A stretch of DNA of 64,000 bases, taken from contig JALHMG010000033.1 in NCBI GenBank assembly GCA_022844135.1, forward strand, positions 1 through 64,000. Reading direction: 5' to 3'. The position numbers and the translations under genes were made by a program. Each line of letters opens with the position of its first letter. The stretch's first letter is position 1. The notes beneath the pieces are model-generated. The model was not told where the DNA came from. It worked only from the letters and a program-made list of their open reading frames with translations, and did not search any database. Shown piece by piece: positions 51,996 through 61,996 of the stretch. This DNA comes from Lysobacterales bacterium (GTDB taxonomy: Bacteria > Pseudomonadota > Gammaproteobacteria > Xanthomonadales > SZUA-5).

Positions 51996-52403
51996 TGACT
52001 ATCCCCACATTCTCGAATGCATGGCGGCGCTATCGCATGGCAGGCCGATCAAGCGTGCAAGTATGCCGTGCGACGTTGGCCCGGTCCATGCCTGGAACTT
52101 GTTCGGCTGAACAATTGATGCCGATGAAACGCACCTTCTTTGGAAGGGCGCATCTTCAGACTTGTTCATGTTGGGTCAATCACTTAAGAGATTGATTCGC
52201 ATGCCGTGCGTGCAACGAATATGCAACTGGAAAGGCGGCTGCTTGACCGCAACCGGATTTGCAACCTTAGGTGAACCGCTGCGACGCGGTGACCAATGGC
52301 GGGCGCAGTTTGTCAGTACAACTCAGATAGTTCGGGCCATGACTTTCGGGCCTGATCACCTGTGAATTGGTGTTGTAGGCTACTAACACACTTGAGCGAC
52401 TCT
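51996..52403. other. Divergent regulatory gap, cytochromes versus RND operon
   Basis: 408 bp with no credible gene. Dyads seen are TTGTTC/GAACAA (52099-52114) and TCAATC/GATTGA around 52174-52193. It must contain promoters for both flanking operons, but no strong sigma-70 pair could be picked by eye, and no regulator gene is adjacent to the RND system. Confidence 0.5.
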
Positions 52404-53501
52404 ATGACCATGAATCGATTTCGCATCACCACTATCGCGGCGTTGATCGCTTTCGCGCTTGCCCTGCCGGCATGCCAGAAACCGGGCGCCGACGAGGACG
52501 CCAAAGAGAACAAAGAGGACATCAAGGTGCCGGTGGAAGTCGCAACCGCGCTGCGTGCGCCGGTGACCGCAGCATTTCAGGGGACCTCCAACCTGGTGGC
52601 GGAGGCTGAAGCGGAGGTCGCTGCGAAGACCAGCGGTGTGGTGATGGAGATCTTTGTGGAAGAGGGCGATCTGGTGAGCAAGGGGCAGGTGCTCGCGCGC
52701 CTGGATTCCGATCGGCAGCGCCTCTCGCTGAAGCAGTCCGAGGCGAACCTGCGCAAGCTTGAGAACGATTACCAGCGCCAACAGGAAATGTTCGCGCGCA
52801 AGCTCATCTCGCAAGACGTTTTCGATCGCTCGCGCTTCGATTTGGACACCCAGCGAGCATCTTACGAGATGAGCAAGCTGGAGCTGTCGTACGCGGAGAT
52901 TCGCGCGCCGATCGATGGCGTAGTCAGTCGCCGCAACGTCAAAGTTGGCAATCTGATCCAGTTGAACCAATCGCTGTTCAAGATCGACGATTTCGATCCT
53001 TTGGAGGCGATGATCAATGTGCCCGAGCGTGAGATGCGCCTGATTGCGGCGGATCAGCCGGTACAGATGCTGGTCGATGCTCTGCCGGGGAAAGTCTTTG
53101 TCGGCAGCGTCGCGCGCGTCTCGCCGGTGGTCGATGCAACCACGGGTACTTTTCGTGTCGTCGCTCAATTCCGCGACGACTCAAAAAACCTGCGTTCCGG
53201 AATGTTCGGTCGTGTCCGCATCGTCTACGACCAACGCAACGATGCGCTGGTCGTACCGCGCGCCGCGCTGATGGGCGACGATCAGGACGCGTCGGTGTTT
53301 GTGGTGGAAGAAGCCACCGCAAAACGCCGTAAAGTCAAGCTCGGTTACTCGGATAACGGCAAGGTCGAAGTCGTGGAAGGCGTGCAGGAAGGCGAGAAAG
53401 TTGTGACCTTGGGTCAGGCCGCGCTGCGCGATGGCGCCAAGGTCGAAGTGATCAAAGCGCCGCCGACGGCTGTGGCGAATATGGATGCGCCGGGGGCGTA
53501 G
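52404..53501 (+). CDS. RND efflux membrane-fusion lipoprotein
   Basis: 365 residues. Signal sequence with lipobox LPAC (Cys about 24), so anchored to a membrane by lipid. It has a lipoyl/barrel-sandwich domain (SGVVMEIFVEEGDLVSKGQVLARLD and YAEIRAPIDGVVSRRNVKVGNLI) split by a short alpha-hairpin coiled coil (LKQSEANLRKLENDYQRQQEMF), then a beta-barrel and membrane-proximal domain. It links the inner-membrane RND pumps to an outer-membrane channel, which is not encoded here. Start at MTMNRF or two codons later. Confidence 0.93.
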   Translation: MTMNRFRITTIAALIAFALALPACQKPGADEDAKENKEDIKVPVEVATALRAPVTAAFQGTSNLVAEAEAEVAAKTSGVVMEIFVEEGDLVSKGQVLARLDSDRQRLSLKQSEANLRKLENDYQRQQEMFARKLISQDVFDRSRFDLDTQRASYEMSKLELSYAEIRAPIDGVVSRRNVKVGNLIQLNQSLFKIDDFDPLEAMINVPEREMRLIAADQPVQMLVDALPGKVFVGSVARVSPVVDATTGTFRVVAQFRDDSKNLRSGMFGRVRIVYDQRNDALVVPRAALMGDDQDASVFVVEEATAKRRKVKLGYSDNGKVEVVEGVQEGEKVVTLGQAALRDGAKVEVIKAPPTAVANMDAPGA

Positions 53502-53662
53502 TTTCTGCTGATCGCGGAGCAGGGCGGGGGACGTGGGCCGAGCGCCATGCGTTCTCCGAAGCGGATCAGACCGGGCGAATGCTCGACTGATCCTCGCGCA
53601 GGTCCCCTGCACCTTGCCCCCAAGTGCGTCAGCTTGAGCAAAAAAATTTCCGAAGGACTCCC

Positions 53663-56600
53663 ATGAATCTCGTTCACTTCGCCGTCGAACGCCGCGTCAC
53701 GATTGCGATGTTCACTATCGCCATGGTGCTGTTCGGCCTGATCGGCCTGTCGCGCCTCAACGTGAATTTGCTACCGGACTTGTCCTATCCGACCCTGACC
53801 GTGCGCACCGAGTACCTGGGCGCGGCGCCAGCGGAGGTCGAAAACCTCATCAGCGAGCCGCTGGAAGAGCAGCTCGGCGTGGTCAAAAACCTCAAACGTA
53901 TTCGCTCGGTGTCGCGCACGGGTCAGTCCGACGTGATTCTGGAGTTCGCCTGGGGCACCGATATGGACTCGGCGAGCCTGGATGTGCGCGAAAAACTGGA
54001 GCTGATTCAACTGCCGTTGGAAGTCGAGCAACCGCTGCTGTTGCGGTTCGATCCGTCGACTGAGCCGGTATTGCGTTATGCGCTGGCCGGGGATGCGGAG
54101 AACGGCGCGTCGCTGTTCGAATTGCGCCGCTATGCCGAGGAAGACTTGAAAAAACGCTTGGAGCCCGTCGAAGGCGTGGCGGCCGTGAAAGTTTCGGGCG
54201 GTCTGGAAGACGAGATTCAAGTCGACATCGATCAGAACCGTCTCAAGCAGCTCAACCTCGACGTGAATTCGGTGATCGAGCGCCTGCGCGCCGAAAACGT
54301 CAACATTTCCAGCGGCCGTCTCGACGAGGCCAGCCAGCGATATCTGGTGCGCACCATTAACCAGTTCGATACGCTCGAACGCATGGGCGAGATGCTGGTG
54401 AGTACGCAAGGTACGCCAGTCAAGCTCAAGGACATAGCGATCGTTCGTCAGGGCAGCAAAGAGCGCCAGGCGATCATTCGTAGCGATGGCAAGGAGGCGG
54501 TGGAAATCGCCCTCTACAAAGAAGGCGATGCCAACACTGTTGCCGTGGCCGATGGCGTCGAAAAGGCGCTCGATCGCTTAAAAGACCAGATTCCCGCAGG
54601 CGCGAAACTGACCAAGATCGACGATCAATCGACGTTCATTCGCAGCTCTATCCGCGAGGTCGTGGAAGCCGCCGTCGTCGGCGGCGCGCTGTCGATCCTG
54701 ATCATTTACATGTTCTTGGGACAGGCCTGGGCAACGCTGGTGATCGCGCTGTCGCTGCCGGTGTCGATCATCGCTACGTTTTTCTTCATGTTGCAGTTCA
54801 ATATCGGTCTGAATGTCATGTCGCTCGGCGGTATCGCGCTGGCGACGGGAATGGTGGTCGATAACGCCATTGTTGTGCTGGAGAACATACGGCGCCTGCG
54901 CGACCAGGGCTTGGGGGTGATCGAGGCGACGGTGCAGGGCACCTCCGAGGTGGGCATGGCGATCAGCGCGTCGACCTTTACGCACATTGCGGTGTTCTTG
55001 CCGCTGGTGTTCGTCGAGGGCATCGCCGGGCAATTGTTTGGCGATCAGGCGCTGACCATTACCTTCGCGATGCTGATCTCGCTGCTGGTGGCGATCACGT
55101 TGATTCCGATGCTGGCCTCGATGGGCGATCCAGGCGAACGAAAAAACAGCGAGGATGTGGCGCCTGTGCCCGTCGCCGGCGAACCGCACTGGCTGATGGC
55201 TAACAGGCCGGTGCTCGGCGACATGCGCCTGCTGTTGTTTCCGATTTGGTTGTTGTTATTCGTGCTACGCGTGTTGTGGATGGTGGTCAAGCGCATTTGC
55301 TTCGGTCTGGCGCAACTGGCGCACTGGATGTGGCGTCTGCTGGCTGCCGTAGCAACCCGCTTGGTCAAGCCTGTCGCTACCATCACCATGGCCGGTTTCG
55401 AGCGTATTTCGCGCCTCTACGATGGACTGTTGCCATGGTCGTTGCGCAATCCTGCCATCGTTCTGGGCACAGCCCTATTGAGCGGCCTGTTGAGCGCCGC
55501 GATCGTGCCGCGCCTGGGGCTCGAATTGATTCCGGAGTTTGCGCAAGGGCAGCTGCAGGTCGACCTTAAGCTGCCGGTGGGTACGCCGCTGGTGCGCACC
55601 GACCAGGTCGTTACCGAGCTGCAGTCCGAAGCCTTGGGAGTCGATGGTGTAGAGCAGATCTTCGCCACCGCCGGTACCGGCGCCAGGCTCGATGCAAATC
55701 CCACCGAATCGGGCGAAAACATCGGCAAGCTGCTGGTGAGCTTAACGCCCGGCACACCGCGCAGCGCCGAGCCTGGCATCGTCGATGGTCTACGCGCCTT
55801 CACCGATCGCCTGCCCGGCACCGAGACCAAGTTCAGTCGGCCGCAGCTGTTCGCTTTCGATACGCCACTGGAAGTGGAGATCGTCGGCTACGACCTGGAA
55901 CTGCTCAAATCCGCCAGCGAGCGCATCGCAGCTCGCATGCGGACCGATCCGATGTTCGCCGATGTCAAGAACTCGCAAGAGCAGGGCGCACCGGAAGTTC
56001 GCGTGTACTTCGATCAAGAGAAAATTGCCGCGCTCGGGCTAACTACCCGTCAGGTCGCCGATCAGGTGGTGCGCAAAGTGCGTGGCGAAGTCGCAACCCG
56101 GTTTTCGCTGCGCGATCGCAAGATCGATGTGCTGGTGCGTGCGGTCGAGGCCGACCGAGATTCAGTTGAAGCCGTGCGGCGGCTGATTATCAATCCGCTC
56201 AGTCCGAATCCGGTGCCGCTCGATGCAGTTGCGCGCGTGGAAATCACCGAGGGTCCGGCCGAGATCCGGCGCAGCGATCAGGAGCGCGTGGCAGTCATCT
56301 CGGCCAATTTGCGTGGCGATCTGGGCAGCGCTGTGCGCTCAGCGCAGGCGATCGTCGATAGCGAGGTTTTGCCGCCCGGAAATGTCGCCAAAGTGGCCGG
56401 GCAGAGTGAGGATCTGGACGCGTCCTACTCCTCGCTGCTGATGGCGCTGGCATTGGCGATCTTCATGGTTTATCTGGTCATGGCTTCGCAATTCGAATCC
56501 TTGCTGCACCCGTTCATCATCTTGTTTTCGGTGCCGCTGGCACTGGTCGGCGCGATCCTGAGCTTGTGGGCGACCGGCACGGCGCTGTCGATCATCGTGT

Positions 56601-56965
56601 TCATTGGGCTGATCATGTTGGTTGGCATCGTCGTGAGTAATGCCATCGTGCTGATCGACCGCGTCAACCAATTGCGTGCGGGCGGGAAGAGTAAGTACGA
56701 GGCCCTGCTCGAAGGCGGCCGCACGCGCCTGCGGCCGATTGTGATGACAACGCTGACCACGCTGATCGGATTTTTGCCGATGGCGCTGGGCCTGGGCGAC
56801 GGTGCGGAGCTACGGCAGCCGCTGGCGATCACAGTGATCGGCGGGCTGACGTTCTCGACGTTGCTGACTTTGGTGGTGATCCCGGTGCTTTACGACCAGA
56901 TCGATCGGCGTGCGCACTATCGGCAGCCGAAGGCCATAGCGATGGCTGCGGAGTCGACGCCATGA
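53663..56965 (+). CDS. RND efflux permease 1 with an extra hydrophobic insertion
   Basis: 1100-residue inner-membrane proton-driven pump. Typical start NLVHFAVERRVTIAMFTIAM, duplicated porter domains, and TM4 GMVVDNAIVVLENI, where the second Asp of the AcrB pair is replaced by Asn. In place of the usual amphipathic central loop it has an insertion at about residues 490-570 with a very hydrophobic stretch (LLLFPIWLLLFVLRVLWMVV and more) predicted to add one or two membrane passes. GAAGGA before the ATG supports the start. Overlaps permease 2 by 4 nt. Substrate unknown. Confidence 0.94.
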   Translation: MNLVHFAVERRVTIAMFTIAMVLFGLIGLSRLNVNLLPDLSYPTLTVRTEYLGAAPAEVENLISEPLEEQLGVVKNLKRIRSVSRTGQSDVILEFAWGTDMDSASLDVREKLELIQLPLEVEQPLLLRFDPSTEPVLRYALAGDAENGASLFELRRYAEEDLKKRLEPVEGVAAVKVSGGLEDEIQVDIDQNRLKQLNLDVNSVIERLRAENVNISSGRLDEASQRYLVRTINQFDTLERMGEMLVSTQGTPVKLKDIAIVRQGSKERQAIIRSDGKEAVEIALYKEGDANTVAVADGVEKALDRLKDQIPAGAKLTKIDDQSTFIRSSIREVVEAAVVGGALSILIIYMFLGQAWATLVIALSLPVSIIATFFFMLQFNIGLNVMSLGGIALATGMVVDNAIVVLENIRRLRDQGLGVIEATVQGTSEVGMAISASTFTHIAVFLPLVFVEGIAGQLFGDQALTITFAMLISLLVAITLIPMLASMGDPGERKNSEDVAPVPVAGEPHWLMANRPVLGDMRLLLFPIWLLLFVLRVLWMVVKRICFGLAQLAHWMWRLLAAVATRLVKPVATITMAGFERISRLYDGLLPWSLRNPAIVLGTALLSGLLSAAIVPRLGLELIPEFAQGQLQVDLKLPVGTPLVRTDQVVTELQSEALGVDGVEQIFATAGTGARLDANPTESGENIGKLLVSLTPGTPRSAEPGIVDGLRAFTDRLPGTETKFSRPQLFAFDTPLEVEIVGYDLELLKSASERIAARMRTDPMFADVKNSQEQGAPEVRVYFDQEKIAALGLTTRQVADQVVRKVRGEVATRFSLRDRKIDVLVRAVEADRDSVEAVRRLIINPLSPNPVPLDAVARVEITEGPAEIRRSDQERVAVISANLRGDLGSAVRSAQAIVDSEVLPPGNVAKVAGQSEDLDASYSSLLMALALAIFMVYLVMASQFESLLHPFIILFSVPLALVGAILSLWATGTALSIIVFIGLIMLVGIVVSNAIVLIDRVNQLRAGGKSKYEALLEGGRTRLRPIVMTTLTTLIGFLPMALGLGDGAELRQPLAITVIGGLTFSTLLTLVVIPVLYDQIDRRAHYRQPKAIAMAAESTP

Positions 56966-59900
56966 CACTCGCTGAGTTGGCGCTCAAACGCCCGGTAACA
57001 ACGATGATGCTGTTTCTGAGCTGCGTCGTGTTCGGCGTCCTCAGCGCGCGACTCCTCAAGCTCGAGTATTTGCCAGAGCTGGACGCGCCTTTCATCGTCG
57101 TCAGTGTGCCGTATCCCGGCGCGACGCCCAAAGAGGTCGAGCGCGAGATCGTCCGTCCGATGGAGGAATCCCTGGCGACGATCTCTGGTATCGACCAGAT
57201 GTTCGCCAATGCCGATGAGAATGGCGCAACGTTTTTCATGGTTTTCGACTGGGGACGAAACCTCAAAGTAAAGTTGAGTGAAGTGCGCGAGCGTGTGGAC
57301 GCGGTGCGCGGCGAGCTGCCGGACGACATCCAGCGAATCCAGGTGCTGAAGTTTTCCACCAACGACCAGCCGGTGTTGCAAATCCGCCTGTCGAGCACCA
57401 CCGGCAATCTGCTGGATGCGTACGATCTGCTCGAGCGGCGCATCAAGCGGCCGCTCGAACGCATACCAGGGGTGGCGTCGGTCGATCTGTCCGGCGTGCA
57501 GCCGAGCGAGGTGCGTATCGATTTGTTGCCCGAGCGCATTGCGTCGCACAGCGTCGATCTCAATGCTTTGGCGCAGCGCCTTCAGGCGGCTAATTTCTCG
57601 ACTTCAGCCGGGTTGATCCACGACGGCGATTTCAGATATCGCGTGCAACCGGTGGGCGAAATTCGCTCGCTGGAGGAATATGGCGCGCTGCTGATCGACG
57701 ATAACGGCCTGCGCCTGCGGGATGTCGCCGAAGTGCGATATCAGCAGCGCGAGGTTGAGTTCAAGCGCATCTTGAACGGCAATTACGCCGTCGGCGTGGA
57801 TATCCGCCGCGAGCGTGGCGCCAACCTGGTCGAGGTGTGCGAGCGCGTTATGGCTGAGGTGCGCAAGATCGAAGCCAGCGGCGCGCTGGCTGGGATCGAG
57901 TTGTACATCATCGGCAATCAAGGCGAGGGTGTGGAAAGCTCAATGCTGGAGCTGGTCAATTCCGGCTGGCAAGGGATGCTGTTCTCGCTGTTGATCCTGT
58001 ACTTCTTTCTGCGGCACTGGCCGAGCACATTGATGGTGTCGCTGTCGGTGCCTATCTGTATCGCCATCAGTCTTGGGGCGATTTACTTCCTTGGACTAAC
58101 TCTCAATGTGCTGACGATGATGGGCCTGCTGCTCGGCGTCGGCATGTTGGTCGACAATGCGGTCGTGGTGACCGAGAGCATTTTCCAGCAACGCGAAAAA
58201 AACCCGCACGATCGTTTCGGCACGGCCATCGAAGGCACGCGCATGGTGCAGCTCGCAGTGAGCGCTGGTACTCTGACCAGCATCATTGTATTCGTGCCGA
58301 ACGTATTCGGCAGCACCACGCTGGTCGGGGTGTTCCTTTATTTTGTTGCCATTCCTTACTCTATCGCGCTACTCGCTTCTTGGTTCGTTGCGGTGACCAT
58401 CATTCCGATGCTGGCAGCACGCGTCGATCCCCCCAAGGGACTTGAGCGTATTGCGGTCGTCGAGCGTTGGAAGGCGAGCTATGAGCGGCTGTTGCGCTGG
58501 ACATTGATCCATCGCGGCAAGACGCTCGGGCTAATCCTGATGCTGATGCTGAGCCTCGCAATACCGCTGAGTGTTGTGAAGACCGATTTCTTCGGTGGCG
58601 ACGAGGAGCGCGATTTTGAGATTGGCTATGAGTTGAATGGTCGTTACAACCTCGACCAGTTGGAGGCCGCCGCGCGGGAGGTAGAGGCGTACTTGCTGGC
58701 GAACAAGGAGCGCTTCGAAATCGAATCGGTCTACAGCTGGATTTCGCGCGACCAGGGCATGCAGACGCGCTTGCAGATCGTCGATGGCGACGCGGCCAGG
58801 TTGTCGGTCAAAGAACTGCAAGATTTGGTACGCAGAGGCATGCCGAAACTCGCCATCGGCGAGGCGATTGTCGGTTTGGACAACGATGGCCCGCCGGGCG
58901 CCGGTGCCGGTAGTGGCGCCGAGGCGCTGTCTATAAACATCACGGGCGATTCCACAGAAGTATTGCTTGAGTTGGCCACCGAAGTGCAGCGCTTGCTGGC
59001 CAAGCGCGAGGAGTTTGTCGAGGTACGAGTCGATAGCGCGCAACAGCAACAGGAGATTCAGGTTCGCGTCGATCGCGAGCGGGCGGCGAGTTTAGGCTTC
59101 GAGCCGGCGCAGATCGCCAGACTCATCCAGGTTGCTATGCGCGGAGTACCGCTACGCGAGTTCCGCCAGGGCGATACCGAGGTTCCTGTGTGGTTACGCT
59201 TCAAGAACGCGCAGAAACTGTCGCTGGATGACTTGCAAGAAATTCGACTGACACGTCCCGACGGACTGAGCATACCGTTGTCGACGGTGGTCGAAATCGA
59301 CATGGCGCCGGAAGCCACATTGATCAGCCGGCAGAATAGAAATACCAGTCGCGCCATTCGTATGGAGCTGCAAAAGGATGGCGACATTGGTAAAGCGAAC
59401 GAGGCTATCGAATCGGTCCTCAAGGACTTCCCATTCCCAGCTGGCTACGGTTACAACTTGGGCCAGCGCTTCGAGGATGAGCAGGCAGCGGTGCAGGAAA
59501 TGTTGTTTCTGTTTGCACTGTCGATTGTGCTGATTTACATGCTGATGGCGGCGTTATTCGAGTCGCTGCTGCAGCCACTGGCGGTGATGATATCTATTCC
59601 CATGGCGGTGGTTGGCGTTTACTGGACCTTCCTGATCTGGCCGACAACGTTCTCGGTGATGGCCTTCATCGGCATCATGATTCTGGTCGGCGTGGTAGTG
59701 AACAACGGCATCGTGCTGGTCGAACATGTCAGCACCTTGCGCAAACAAGGTTACGATCGCAACACGGCACTGGCCATCGGCGGCAAGGAACGCCTGCGGC
59801 CGATCCTGATTACAACGGGGACTACCGTGCTTGGTTTGTCCCCGTTGTGTATCAGTGATGTCGGCGTTGGCGGCGGCGGTGAGCCGTATTACCCAATGGC

Positions 59901-60063
59901 ACGCGCAATTGCTGGTGGATTGATCTTCTCCACCATCGTGACCTTGCTGGTGCTGCCGACGGTGTACGCGACGCTCGAAGACGTATCGAATTACCTGCGT
60001 CGGCAGTGGCGCATTGCGGGGCAAACGGGACGCTCGGGAGACTCGGCGCCAGCTACTTCTTAA
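56962..60063 (+). CDS. RND efflux permease 2
   Basis: 1033 residues, HAE1/AcrB-like. LALKRPVTTMMLFLSCVVFG at the start, TM4 GVGMLVDNAVVVTESIF with a single Asp, and C-half MILVGVVVNNGIVLVEHV. Distinct from permease 1 in sequence and without its central insertion. One fusion protein followed by two different permeases is the arrangement of MdtABC-type systems, in which the pump is a mixed trimer. Converges on the yajD-like gene, with an 11-bp overlap of the ends. Confidence 0.95.
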   Translation: MTLAELALKRPVTTMMLFLSCVVFGVLSARLLKLEYLPELDAPFIVVSVPYPGATPKEVEREIVRPMEESLATISGIDQMFANADENGATFFMVFDWGRNLKVKLSEVRERVDAVRGELPDDIQRIQVLKFSTNDQPVLQIRLSSTTGNLLDAYDLLERRIKRPLERIPGVASVDLSGVQPSEVRIDLLPERIASHSVDLNALAQRLQAANFSTSAGLIHDGDFRYRVQPVGEIRSLEEYGALLIDDNGLRLRDVAEVRYQQREVEFKRILNGNYAVGVDIRRERGANLVEVCERVMAEVRKIEASGALAGIELYIIGNQGEGVESSMLELVNSGWQGMLFSLLILYFFLRHWPSTLMVSLSVPICIAISLGAIYFLGLTLNVLTMMGLLLGVGMLVDNAVVVTESIFQQREKNPHDRFGTAIEGTRMVQLAVSAGTLTSIIVFVPNVFGSTTLVGVFLYFVAIPYSIALLASWFVAVTIIPMLAARVDPPKGLERIAVVERWKASYERLLRWTLIHRGKTLGLILMLMLSLAIPLSVVKTDFFGGDEERDFEIGYELNGRYNLDQLEAAAREVEAYLLANKERFEIESVYSWISRDQGMQTRLQIVDGDAARLSVKELQDLVRRGMPKLAIGEAIVGLDNDGPPGAGAGSGAEALSINITGDSTEVLLELATEVQRLLAKREEFVEVRVDSAQQQQEIQVRVDRERAASLGFEPAQIARLIQVAMRGVPLREFRQGDTEVPVWLRFKNAQKLSLDDLQEIRLTRPDGLSIPLSTVVEIDMAPEATLISRQNRNTSRAIRMELQKDGDIGKANEAIESVLKDFPFPAGYGYNLGQRFEDEQAAVQEMLFLFALSIVLIYMLMAALFESLLQPLAVMISIPMAVVGVYWTFLIWPTTFSVMAFIGIMILVGVVVNNGIVLVEHVSTLRKQGYDRNTALAIGGKERLRPILITTGTTVLGLSPLCISDVGVGGGGEPYYPMARAIAGGLIFSTIVTLLVLPTVYATLEDVSNYLRRQWRIAGQTGRSGDSAPATS

Positions 60064-60412
60064 TCAACCCCGCGAGCGCGGCGAATGGGTTATGCGTTGC
60101 TGCCTCTGGGCGTTTGTCGCTGGTCAAACTGCCGTGGTCGTGATCGAGATAACGTTGATGCTCGTTGTCGTGGCAGTACAGGCATAACAGTTCCCAGTTG
60201 CTGCCATCGCTGGGGTTATCGTCGTGATTGTGGTTACGATGATGTACCGTGAGTTCCGAGACGTTGGTTCGTGTGAAGGTGCGGCCGCAGCGGCCGCACA
60301 CCCACGGATACATCTTCAGCGCCTGCTCGCGATAGCCATGGCCGCGTTCTTCTGCCGCGCGCCGGCTGGCCGCCACGATGGCATCGAGTTTCTTGTCGTT
60401 GATTGCTTTCAT
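60053..60412 (-). CDS. yajD: HNH endonuclease-domain protein, YajD type
   Basis: 119 residues from MKAINDKKLDAIVAAS. Zinc Cys pairs CGRCGR and CLYC frame the HNH core (LTVHHRNHNHDDNPSDGSNWELLCLYCHDNEH). YajD proteins are small conserved HNH proteins without a settled role. Two upstream in-frame ATGs (60421, 60430) exist and none has a Shine-Dalgarno site, because a terminator stem lies there. The 3' end overlaps the RND operon tail by 11 bp on the opposite strand. Confidence 0.9.
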   Translation of the reverse strand: MKAINDKKLDAIVAASRRAAEERGHGYREQALKMYPWVCGRCGRTFTRTNVSELTVHHRNHNHDDNPSDGSNWELLCLYCHDNEHQRYLDHDHGSLTSDKRPEAATHNPFAALAGLIKK

Positions 60413-60426
60413 ACGGCGCATTGTAA

Positions 60427-60456
60427 ACACGGGATCGCAAATGCGCGATCCCGTGT
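60427..60456 (-). terminator. Terminator after the small exported-protein gene
   Basis: Perfect 12-bp stem ACACGGGATCGC / GCGATCCCGTGT with loop gcattt, followed on the minus strand by TTTACA. It begins 9 bp after the stop of the 98-residue exported protein and abuts the yajD start, so it should insulate the two genes. Confidence 0.65.
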
Positions 60457-60465
60457 CGCGATGCC

Positions 60466-60762
60466 TTACCAGCGATTGTGCCTGGCGCGAAAGATGGTTC
60501 GCGACGATGCGTCGAGCCGGCGATGCAGATAGACGCGCTCGCCGCGGGTGACGATGCCATCGGCCTCAACACGAGACTCGGCGCGTTCGATACGATCTTG
60601 CTGCCGATCCAGTGCGTGGGTCTCACGCTGACTTAAGCTTCCGTTGGCAACGCCGTGTTCAATGCGCACATCTTGCCGGTTCTGGCGCGCATCGACACGG
60701 GGCGTGGCGGCCTGCACCGAGGCGATGGACAACGAAGCGATGATGAGGGTCAACTTCAACAT
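60466..60762 (-). CDS. Small exported Arg-rich protein of unknown function
   Basis: 98 residues: signal peptide MLKLTLIIASLSIASVQAA, then a charged helical domain with repeated Arg/Gln/Glu patterns (ARQNRQDVRIEHGV, DRQQDRIERAESRVEADGIVT, RGERVYLHRRLDASSRTI). Looks like a periplasmic helical protein. Similar short proteins are frequent in gammaproteobacteria, but I know no function. The frame extends to 60807; the signal peptide decides the start. Confidence 0.75.
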   Translation of the reverse strand: MLKLTLIIASLSIASVQAATPRVDARQNRQDVRIEHGVANGSLSQRETHALDRQQDRIERAESRVEADGIVTRGERVYLHRRLDASSRTIFRARHNRW

Positions 60763-60862
60763 GTTCTTGACTCCGCGATGCCGGCGACAGTGCCGGTTTG
60801 CAGTCAAAGAACGCTGGCGGGTTTTTCAGGTTGACGAGAGGCGACCGCTCCTTGGGAACGGT

Positions 60863-61777
60863 TCAGAAATCCTGCTCGTAGCGCACATACGGCGTACGCG
60901 AGAAGATGTCTGGCTCGCGATCGTTGACCACGGGCTGCGCGAATTCCGGCGGCTGGCCTTTGGTGATCAGATTCTGCGCGCCCACCGACAGCACGCCGCT
61001 CCACGGCGTACGCCAGCTTACGCCCAGATCCAGGCCTGCCCACCATGGGCTTAAAGAATCCATGCCCTGGCGGATCATTTGCGTCGCAACGTCGGCGCTG
61101 AAATCGCCATAGGCCAGGCGCAATTGCATGCGATCGAGGTCTGGAGAATTTTCCAGCAGCGCTACTTCGCTGCGCGCCAACGACAGACCGATGGACGACA
61201 TCGGCGATAGCGCCAGCTCGCCACTGACAAACAACGATTGCGTGGTGTCGGACAGATTCAGGCTCGGCAATGACGCTGCCAGCGACTCGCCCATCGGAAG
61301 CTGGCCAGGCAGCACCCAGATTGCAGGCGACTCACTGATGCCAAGCGACAAGCTGCCGAGTCCGAAGCTCATTGAAGCTGCGGCTTCCACGCCGCTGGCG
61401 GAAAACGAGGTACACGGATCGGATTGGATCGGTGCCAGGGGCGATTGCATCAAGCTGCGGCACGGCACGAAGTCGGTGACGGTGACGCTGGCGCCGAAGC
61501 GCAAAGAATCGGTCATCGACCAAGACATTGCAGTGCCCGTCGATGGCAACGGTCCCAGCCACGCGCTCTCTCGGGTCACCTGCGCCAAGCCAATCATGAC
61601 GCCTTCAGTGCTCTGCCCCTCGGCATCGATCACCGGGTAGGTTGGTGCCTCGTCGCCCAGAACAAACACTGGCACCCACTCGGTCTCGCCGCTGCCATGC
61701 GGCGTCAGCCACGGCAGCGGGTCGCTGGCGTGCGCGAGAGTAGCGGCAAAGAGGGGAAGCAAGGCTAAAGCTTTCAT
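60863..61777 (-). CDS. Exported probable outer-membrane beta-barrel protein
   Basis: 304 residues: signal peptide MKALALLPLFAATLAHA, then alternating hydrophobic strands rich in Gly/Ser/Leu (GSLSLGISESPAIWVLPG, LFVSGELALSPMSSIGLSLARSEVALL). The terminal segment YVRYEQDF ends in Phe, as many outer-membrane barrels do for BAM recognition. Two Cys (VPC, DPC) may form a disulfide. No family recognised. A possible promoter (TTGAAC, 18 bp, TCAAAT) lies upstream, as does a 6-bp CGCGCT/AGCGCG stem. Confidence 0.72.
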   Translation of the reverse strand: MKALALLPLFAATLAHASDPLPWLTPHGSGETEWVPVFVLGDEAPTYPVIDAEGQSTEGVMIGLAQVTRESAWLGPLPSTGTAMSWSMTDSLRFGASVTVTDFVPCRSLMQSPLAPIQSDPCTSFSASGVEAAASMSFGLGSLSLGISESPAIWVLPGQLPMGESLAASLPSLNLSDTTQSLFVSGELALSPMSSIGLSLARSEVALLENSPDLDRMQLRLAYGDFSADVATQMIRQGMDSLSPWWAGLDLGVSWRTPWSGVLSVGAQNLITKGQPPEFAQPVVNDREPDIFSRTPYVRYEQDF

Positions 61778-61996
61778 GATCCGTATGATCGCGCTGTTCA
61801 GCGCGCCTTTACCAGCTATTTGACCTTAAATGTCGTTAAGAGTTCAACGCCTTAGCGCCACTATTTCAATCATTTTGTGAATGTGGTGCCGGATTTGAGG
61901 CACATGACGCTTGTTTCTTGGTACGCCGGCTCGCCGAGCGTGTGCGCCGATGCGTCGTATCGAGTGCCCAGAGGCCAGCGAAAATTGAAGCCAACG

